This document shows positions 59,901 through 64,000 of a DNA stretch of 64,000 nt, piece by piece. Positions within the stretch are counted from its first letter, which is position 1; each line of letters starts with the position of its first letter. The position numbers and the translations under genes are program-made. Source of the stretch: Rhodophyticola sp017644125 (GTDB lineage: Bacteria; Pseudomonadota; Alphaproteobacteria; Rhodobacterales; Rhodobacteraceae); NCBI RefSeq assembly GCF_042140125.1, contig NZ_CP159473.1. One strand, given 5' to 3'. The notes below the pieces were generated by a model that was not told the origin of the DNA, searched no databases, and saw nothing but the letters and a program-made list of their open reading frames with translations.

Positions 59901-61248
59901 GCCGGACGCCGAAGATGTTGCCGACTCCATCGCTCAGCACGATCCGGGCGTCCTGCTTGTCATTGACCATGTCAGGGAAGTGTCCGAACCCGTCAGGGAG
60001 CCGCTTCGCAGCCTCGGAGTCAGATCGCTTCGCGAGGCGCTCAAGGAACCGGAGTCGATATCCGCAGCTGGTGATACGGTGCCTGCCGGAGCAGACCTCG
60101 CTGAAAGGCTCCAGGCGCTGCGCACTGCACACTTCCGCCGCACCTTTCTCAAACGCCTTGCCAGGCTGGGGGTGGAGCCGGAACTTGTCTGGCATGACTG
60201 GCACGACCGACTTTCCCGGATCAGGGAAATTCGTTTCGCAGAGAGGGTGGAGGCGCATTACCGGTTTCGGGGCAGGCTCTACCCGGTGCCTGCGGATGGC
60301 GGTTTTGATCCCGCTTCCGGTACGTTCTGGATGAAGAGCGGCCCGGACATTGCGCTCAGCAGCCTCTACGAAACGATCGCCGCGCAACTTGTATTCAAGC
60401 CCGCGGCCCGCCCGGTGCACTGCCTTTCGCTGGAACGCGCGCTCGATCTTGAAATCCGCGATCCAAGCTATGGAGCACGGCGCGGTGCGACGAGTGACCA
60501 CGACGACGATGATATAGCCGCAGGCGCCGGAGACATAGACGCCGGATCGGACGCTGACGGTGAAGCGAGCGACGGCGAGACCGATCCCGGCGAAGCAGTG
60601 TTCGGGCACTCTCCCTTCGAACCGGACCCATCCCGCAATACGCCGCGTCCCGGACCGATCTCATCAAGCCCGACCGGCGCTTCACGCCGTTCCGGGCGCA
60701 GCGGCAACGGCGGTGGCAGGCCCGGTTCCGAGACAAAGCCCGCGCCAGAGCTGGAACTGGAACATATCGAGGCGCTCAAACGCGCTCACTACGCGAGCCA
60801 TTGCCAGATGTGCCTGTGCGAGCGTTTGCCGCGCGAGCTTGCGCCACCCGGCAGCTACATCCAGTGGGAAGAAGTTCGCCGGCGCGTCGTTGAAGCGCAC
60901 CATGTCGATTTGAAGTCCGCCGGGGGCGCACGCCATGCCGGCAATCTGATCCTGCTGTGCAAGCTTCATCACGACAATTTCGGGCGACGGCTTACACGGG
61001 CGGCCATCACCGAAGCGCTTAACGGCGACACCACGGACAAGGTCATTCGGTTCGGCTTGGACGGCGAAGCCGTCACCGAAGTTCAAGGTCGCCAGATCGA
61101 GCTGATGATTCCGGACAGCGGAGAGGTCGTCGAAATTTTCTTTACCGCCCAGCATGCCGACTACTGGCTTTCCCAGGCCAGACCACTCGCAGATGCGGCC
61201 GATTTGGTGACGCCTCCCGGTCAGTCTGCGACCGACCGACATTTGTAA
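56908..61248 (+). CDS. Giant GHKL-ATPase protein with C-terminal HNH nuclease
   Basis: The 1446-residue protein opens with a GHKL (Hsp90/MORC/sacsin-type) ATPase: the N-box ELIQNDLDQD at residues 41-50 with N45, a degenerate G1 VCEGNGR at 64-70, and GKIGVKNHGLKTAF at 95-108 as the lid. A long central region is unrecognised. After an acidic, proline-rich linker (about 1200-1280) comes an HNH domain with C1299/C1302, H1331-H1332, and C1351, H1354, H1355. It starts 17 bases after the STAND-HNH gene on the same strand, forming a two-gene unit, and is clearly more GC-rich than that gene. DNA cleavage controlled by the ATPase is inferred. Confidence 0.82.
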   Translation: MAAPIVHDHQSNEAEFVTEADWIPGFWNYLLDLDRDDLIAELIQNDLDQDATRTVITFEPDHVVCEGNGRQVESDGWKRLRKIQGAGDSVPAKRGKIGVKNHGLKTAFTIGDEIRLLSAGQAIVQTLYANGRKKPPHPGASAAPSPDPLAPAKGCRIVIRYRNTAIEPPHGEANVLGATGDEDIDTLFLSACASAPEQFAGIVSPEVAPRYEIVLRHWRLGEARFEFSCTKPRKIGKRIELFRRRCTLSGTVSGLPEGLQEQAARRLVPLKGRLRQRVADFFRRGNRFFVEVSWPVDGNGKPRTGTGRFRYPIGYPADSHQARTGHGTYFNAPIASDNKRHGPARNEATNGELRAACEALLIDVLACYAVPRWGPDGLNPLVPSPGADNQDEAVRPLLAALASQGAVPTLTWTAATALLGPKARTKTAPRRTALPRGAAGARRYRFIIPTPTWPSETVDRALSIIAPRSELQLHPRTHTAITALLTDQKTSGFGQSFVTFDQQDAFNRLTDGGNDYFAGLAGAEAELAVPFIAHAYLDVIHAALAQDSCDDDTGDELQKALTLPEQSGQPAPFQALHSSAVLPSDVPGLTFPPILHPALAGHPLFRRRTWRRPRYTMESFLQSGTLQSADEETRRLFWSWLRRNERRITPRERPKLADIPVWPDETGELCILGALCDPRSRRAAAVLREFVRQPHEQVRRSRLVSASGKARTTIRRSPSEEEVTAWLNERLALFPPGVTPDAQTLTALRKFEADLAILLQDAVIARILKGANANLPALAQDGSIQERAALVMPSGAIDRLKLPARFLLRTKKHAAALDRLSPALRQPIMPMLIDAFAEDGANFAALQPRLQQFMGLTEADDEYRSRLAALPIIPMHGGPVPPSVLAFTGTRGDYWGSWKQRLPGKGLSQEDQRRYREAGVTSSMPDRETSRAFFRWLAEQDESVLQRHVSCVLRHILHRDGPMHWADIFTDIPFVPARSRDGFHLLSLRSAQRRAVFLPDAEDVADSIAQHDPGVLLVIDHVREVSEPVREPLRSLGVRSLREALKEPESISAAGDTVPAGADLAERLQALRTAHFRRTFLKRLARLGVEPELVWHDWHDRLSRIREIRFAERVEAHYRFRGRLYPVPADGGFDPASGTFWMKSGPDIALSSLYETIAAQLVFKPAARPVHCLSLERALDLEIRDPSYGARRGATSDHDDDDIAAGAGDIDAGSDADGEASDGETDPGEAVFGHSPFEPDPSRNTPRPGPISSSPTGASRRSGRSGNGGGRPGSETKPAPELELEHIEALKRAHYASHCQMCLCERLPRELAPPGSYIQWEEVRRRVVEAHHVDLKSAGGARHAGNLILLCKLHHDNFGRRLTRAAITEALNGDTTDKVIRFGLDGEAVTEVQGRQIELMIPDSGEVVEIFFTAQHADYWLSQARPLADAADLVTPPGQSATDRHL

Positions 61249-61494
61249 TGCGCTAAGGGCCTCCGGGCTCAATCGGCTCAGACGACCACCTTGATCGAAT
61301 GTCGGTATCGGTGGTTGCGAGCCCCCGCAACCAACGATTTCTGCGAAAGCAGGTTGTCCAAACCTGAGCGGTCCAAGGGAAATCTCGCGCAGATGACACT
61401 CGGCTTTCGTGTGAGCCGGGTCAAGAGAAAGCAAAAGAATTTTTTGTTCGGCGCAAGTTCGGTGCAAGGAAGTAATGCGGGTGTCCGCACATGA
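61249..61494. other. Intergenic region after the GHKL-HNH gene
   Basis: About 250 bases separate the GHKL-HNH stop from the small zinc-ribbon-like gene on the other strand. Only short open frames are present. I see no clear intrinsic terminator. Confidence 0.4.
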
Positions 61495-61689
61495 TCAGCG
61501 GCGGCGCGATCCGCCTGGACTGACAGGAGTAGAGTTCCGCCATGCGTTTGACCCCTTGCAGCGCTGACAGATCCGCTCACCGAATCCACCACTCCTGAAA
61601 GTAGCTCGGCACCGCAGACAGCATCGTTCCTGAGGGACGTCCTTCGACGCACGGCTCGGCTGATTGATCACGATCTCCTCCTGCGTCAT
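61495..61689 (-). CDS. Small double-CxxC (zinc-ribbon-like) protein
   Basis: The 64-residue protein has two CxxC pairs, C24-L-R-C27 and C41-Q-R-C44, separated by RATFRSGGFGERI, a spacing expected for a small zinc ribbon, and a basic tail. Similar small proteins occur in Rhizobiales and often near mobile DNA; the function is unknown. It lies alone between the defence cargo and an insertion-sequence remnant. Confidence 0.6.
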   Translation of the reverse strand: MTQEEIVINQPSRASKDVPQERCCLRCRATFRSGGFGERICQRCKGSNAWRNSTPVSPGGSRRR

Positions 61690-61922
61690 TTGCCTATCTT
61701 GCCCCTTCTATCATCGAGCACGCCAAAGCCTGTCTGACAGAGCTCGCGGGCTCTGCGGAGCGGCGTCAGCCCGGTTGGCATTCCGTTGCTTTCCGCAGCC
61801 TGAATTGCTGGAATAGTGCGGAATCGAACTCACGCGGTTCGGCGCAAGCCAGTGGAATGTAGGTGACCTGAGACCCGACTTCCCTCCAGCTTTGCGGAGA
61901 ATCTGTCGGTTGATTTCTGGCC
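61690..61922. other. Junction region next to the IS remnant
   Basis: No gene is recognised. A sequence TGACCTGAGACCCGACTT at 61864-61881 may be the terminal inverted repeat of the IS3-type remnant, because it begins with TG and lies about 40 bases past the transposase stop; the opposite end is missing, so this cannot be confirmed from the window. Confidence 0.35.
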
Positions 61923-62577
61923 TTATGCGGCCTTGGTTTCCAGTGTCGATTTCATAGCAAATTCCTGCGGCGTTAGATTGCCCAGGGATGAGTGGGGTCT
62001 GTGTCGGTTGTAATCTTCCTTCCATGCCGTGATCTTCTCGCGGGCCTCGGCCAGTGACGAGAACAGGGTTTCGTTCAAGAGTTCATCTCTGAAGCTACCG
62101 TTGAAACTTTCCACGAATGCGTTCTGCATCGGCTTACCTGGCGCGATGTAATGTCAGTCGATCCGCGTCTCTTGGCACCATCTGAGCACCGCCATGCTGG
62201 TCAGTTCGGTGCCATTGTCGCTGACTATGGTCTTGGGTCTCCCTCGTCGGACCATGATCGCCGTGAGTTCCCGCGTGACACGCAGCCCCGAGAGCGACGT
62301 GTCTGCGACCAATGCCAGACATTCGCGGCTGAAGTCATCCACGATGGCAAGTACCCGAAACCGCCGTCCGTCAGTGAAGGCGTCTGAGACGAAATCCAGG
62401 CTCCAGCGCTCATTCGGTCGCTCGGGCACCAGCATCGGTCTGCGCGTCCCGAGGGCCCGTTTCCGGCCGCCGCGCTTCCTCACCTGCAGCTTCTCTTCGC
62501 GGTAAAGCCTGCGGATCTTCTTCTGGTTCACTCGCCATCCCTGCCGCTCCAGCATCACATGCACGCGCCGATACGGT
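61923..62577 (-). mobile_element. Decayed IS3-family transposase (orfB remnant)
   Basis: The remnant encodes the 3' two thirds of an IS3-type orfB. The fragment begins around PYRRVHVMLERQGWRVNQKK and contains the rve catalytic core: the first Asp in WSLDFVSD, the second in VSDNGTEL, and the Glu in AFVESFNG. An in-frame TGA near 62151-62153 replaces the usual Trp in the RIxWHYIAPGKPMQN segment, and the 5' part of orfB and all of orfA are missing. It is therefore dead unless acted on in trans, and its truncated 5' side abuts a racemase gene fragment. Confidence 0.85.
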
Positions 62578-62664
62578 GATCCCGCGCGACGCAAGACGCT
62601 CGACGAGGTATCGCGTGTTGTGGCGTATCTTGCCCAGGTCAACTTCGATGCGCGGCGCAGTCAT
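62572..62664 (-). pseudogene. 5' stub of a PLP-dependent alanine/ornithine-racemase-like gene
   Basis: Only about 31 codons remain: APRIEVDLGKIRHNTRYLVE then RLASRGITV, the typical N-terminus of the fold-III PLP racemase family with the IDLGKIRHN-type strand. The PLP lysine, which would follow in a VTKAVCG-like motif, is lost because the reading frame runs into the IS3 remnant near 62575. The ATG overlaps the stop of the upstream DUF1611 gene by four bases, so the two were once an operon for amino-acid stereochemistry or D-amino-acid use. Confidence 0.75.
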
Positions 62665-63860
62665 TCCGTTGCCACGACAGGTATCAGCCGCAATTGAGGA
62701 TAAGCGGAAAGAACCAGCTCGATCAGGTGTGCCGTCGGCCGGCTGAGGGCGTCGGTAACGGGGAGGCCCAGGTCACGCGCGTAGTCTCCTATAGCCGAAT
62801 TGACCGCGGTTTCCGTCATCCCCTCGTGGTTGATTGTCATGCCAATCACCTTGGTATCGGCGAAGGCTTCGATGAGGGCGATCTCGTCGCCCGGATCGGG
62901 CATCGCCATGTTTGGAAAGTCGCAGCGATGCGCGCGTTTGGGAGCGTGTTGCAAGATAACGGCATTTGGCTGGCTGCCCCGCAAAATGAATGCCGATGTG
63001 CAGAAGGCGGGATGGCTAAGCGCGCCCTGACCCTCGATCAGAATGACGTCCGGCTGCTCGCGCTGGGATGCCGAAACAATGGCCCGCTCCAGCTCGCCAC
63101 AGCAAAACTGCGGCGGCACCGCGTCCATGGCGACGCCGTATTTGGCGCCCTGCATCAAACCTGTCTGGCCCGTGCCGACCAGAACAGTCCTGATGCCTCG
63201 TGCATTCAGAGCGCTCGCCAGAATAGTGGCTGTCGTCCGTTTACCAATCGCGCAATCAGTTCCCAATACGGCGATGCGGATTGCTCCTACATCCCCGACG
63301 CTGCCGTCAAACAGACGCATGTCCTTACTGGGCCGAGGCTTGCGAATATCGCGGATCGTGACCTTTCCGGCCTCCGCGGCAGAGGCGATTTCGGGGTCGT
63401 CGCCGAGATATTCGTGCAGACCACTGACGATATTCATGCCAAGTGCAATTGCGTCCAGCACGACACCACGGTCCTCCAGGGATAGTTTCCCGTTGGACGG
63501 CGCCATCCCGTAGATCAGTGTGGCCGGGATCGTTGCTTCGTGAACAACAGCCTGTTCAAGATCGCCGAAGATAGGAATATGGTTACTGACCTCGTCGAGG
63601 ATCTGGCCGCTGTCGCGCCCGGCATGCACAGCGTCGATCACCGAGAGAATACGATATGCCTCTGAATGTCGGACCAGTCCGTTTGCGGTCTTGCCGTCAA
63701 TCTTCGCAAAATTTCCTTCGCAATACACGATTGCCGTCGGAACCTTTGTGACAGGCGGTTTGCTTGGGCGTCCCGCATTGAATGGGCGTTCGGATGGCAG
63801 TGCCTGGGCACCTCTGACAAAAGGCCGATTGGCATCCGCAGCGGCGTGTTTCGGGTTCAT
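62661..63860 (-). CDS. DUF1611 family protein, DgcN-like (D-amino-acid N-acetyltransferase)
   Basis: The 399-residue protein (start ATG 63860, AAAGGA six bases upstream) has the DUF1611 C-terminal P-loop domain: GTDCAIGKRT at residues 200-209, followed by GIRTVLVGTGQTGLMQGAKY and VILIEGQGALSHPAF. DgcN proteins of this family N-acetylate D-glutamate in a D-amino-acid catabolic route. It is longer at the N-terminus than I expect for DgcN. The coupled racemase-like gene is destroyed, so the pathway is probably incomplete here unless supplied elsewhere. Confidence 0.75.
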   Translation of the reverse strand: MNPKHAAADANRPFVRGAQALPSERPFNAGRPSKPPVTKVPTAIVYCEGNFAKIDGKTANGLVRHSEAYRILSVIDAVHAGRDSGQILDEVSNHIPIFGDLEQAVVHEATIPATLIYGMAPSNGKLSLEDRGVVLDAIALGMNIVSGLHEYLGDDPEIASAAEAGKVTIRDIRKPRPSKDMRLFDGSVGDVGAIRIAVLGTDCAIGKRTTATILASALNARGIRTVLVGTGQTGLMQGAKYGVAMDAVPPQFCCGELERAIVSASQREQPDVILIEGQGALSHPAFCTSAFILRGSQPNAVILQHAPKRAHRCDFPNMAMPDPGDEIALIEAFADTKVIGMTINHEGMTETAVNSAIGDYARDLGLPVTDALSRPTAHLIELVLSAYPQLRLIPVVATE

Positions 63861-64000
63861 GTTCATTCCTTTGAGGCGAGCCCAAGCGCGTAACGTCAAG
63901 CCGTCGTGCCTGACATTGAGACTGTCCTATTCTGGGCGTGGAGTTTTGGCGTTTAGTCGTTCAGGAGACACAGACCGCCCGACCACTGGAAGTTCCTCTC

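Noticed and set aside
62151..63485. Plus-strand open frames over the transposase and DUF1611 genes
   Set aside because: They are shadows of minus-strand genes with recognisable catalytic motifs.
1..64000. CRISPR arrays, tRNA or rRNA genes
   Set aside because: No regularly spaced repeat array, cloverleaf-forming segment or rRNA-like sequence was noticed on reading through; a dedicated covariance search would be needed to exclude a tRNA fragment at an att site.

Overview
The window looks alphaproteobacterial: GC-rich codon use, and an IncP-type (trb) conjugation cluster whose companion genes (TraF, DUF2840, ParA, RepA, DUF2285, DUF6499, DUF736, DUF932) are those usual in integrative or plasmid-like conjugative elements of Rhizobiales, sphingomonads and relatives. 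The genus cannot be fixed from the sequence. No tRNA, rRNA or CRISPR array was recognised.

Left flank (1-5 kb): on the minus strand, a gamma-resorcylate decarboxylase gene is translationally coupled to TRAP-transporter small and large permeases, beside a MarR-type regulator; this is a probable aromatic-acid uptake and catabolism locus. On the plus strand follow a formylglycine-generating-enzyme-like protein with an apparent frameshift in its signal peptide, a cytochrome b561, and a LysR regulator that converges on the conjugation genes.

Conjugative core (6.5-37 kb, mostly minus strand): the mating-pair apparatus trbB-C-D-E-J-(K)-L-F-G-I plus DUF2274, the coupling protein TraG with a ribbon-helix-helix partner, a HUH relaxase with DUF3363, a lytic transglycosylase, TraF, ParA and RepA, then accessory regulators, DUF2493, Toprim, ParB and DUF932 genes. 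Two small cargo modules interrupt it: a GNAT acetyltransferase between trbB and the ribbon-helix-helix gene, and a divergent exporter/Lrp pair between traG and the relaxase. I propose an oriT in front of the relaxase, an oriV inside the 3' part of repA (AT-rich 12-mers, three iterons, two partial DnaA boxes), and a conserved folded leader in front of both parB and the DUF932 gene. No integrase or att site was found in the window.

Defence cargo (37.2-61.3 kb): a divergent cysteine desulfurase (SspA/DndA-like), then sspB (DUF4007), sspC (large ATPase), a four-helix membrane protein, a small SAM methyltransferase, sspD (PAPS-reductase-like) and the restriction genes sspF/dptF, sspG/dptG and sspH/dptH. 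This is a DNA phosphorothioation defence system of the SspABCD-SspFGH kind with two extra genes inside the modification operon. SspH shows a candidate PD-(D/E)XK site ahead of its FtsK/HerA motor. Immediately downstream lies a two-gene unit that I cannot match to a named system: an HTH-HNH-STAND-TPR protein and a 1446-residue GHKL-ATPase protein with a C-terminal HNH. It is the best candidate here for an undescribed anti-phage system.

Right flank (61.3-64 kb): a small double-CxxC protein, a decayed IS3-family transposase that has replaced most of a PLP-dependent racemase gene, and an intact DUF1611/DgcN-like gene upstream of that racemase stub.
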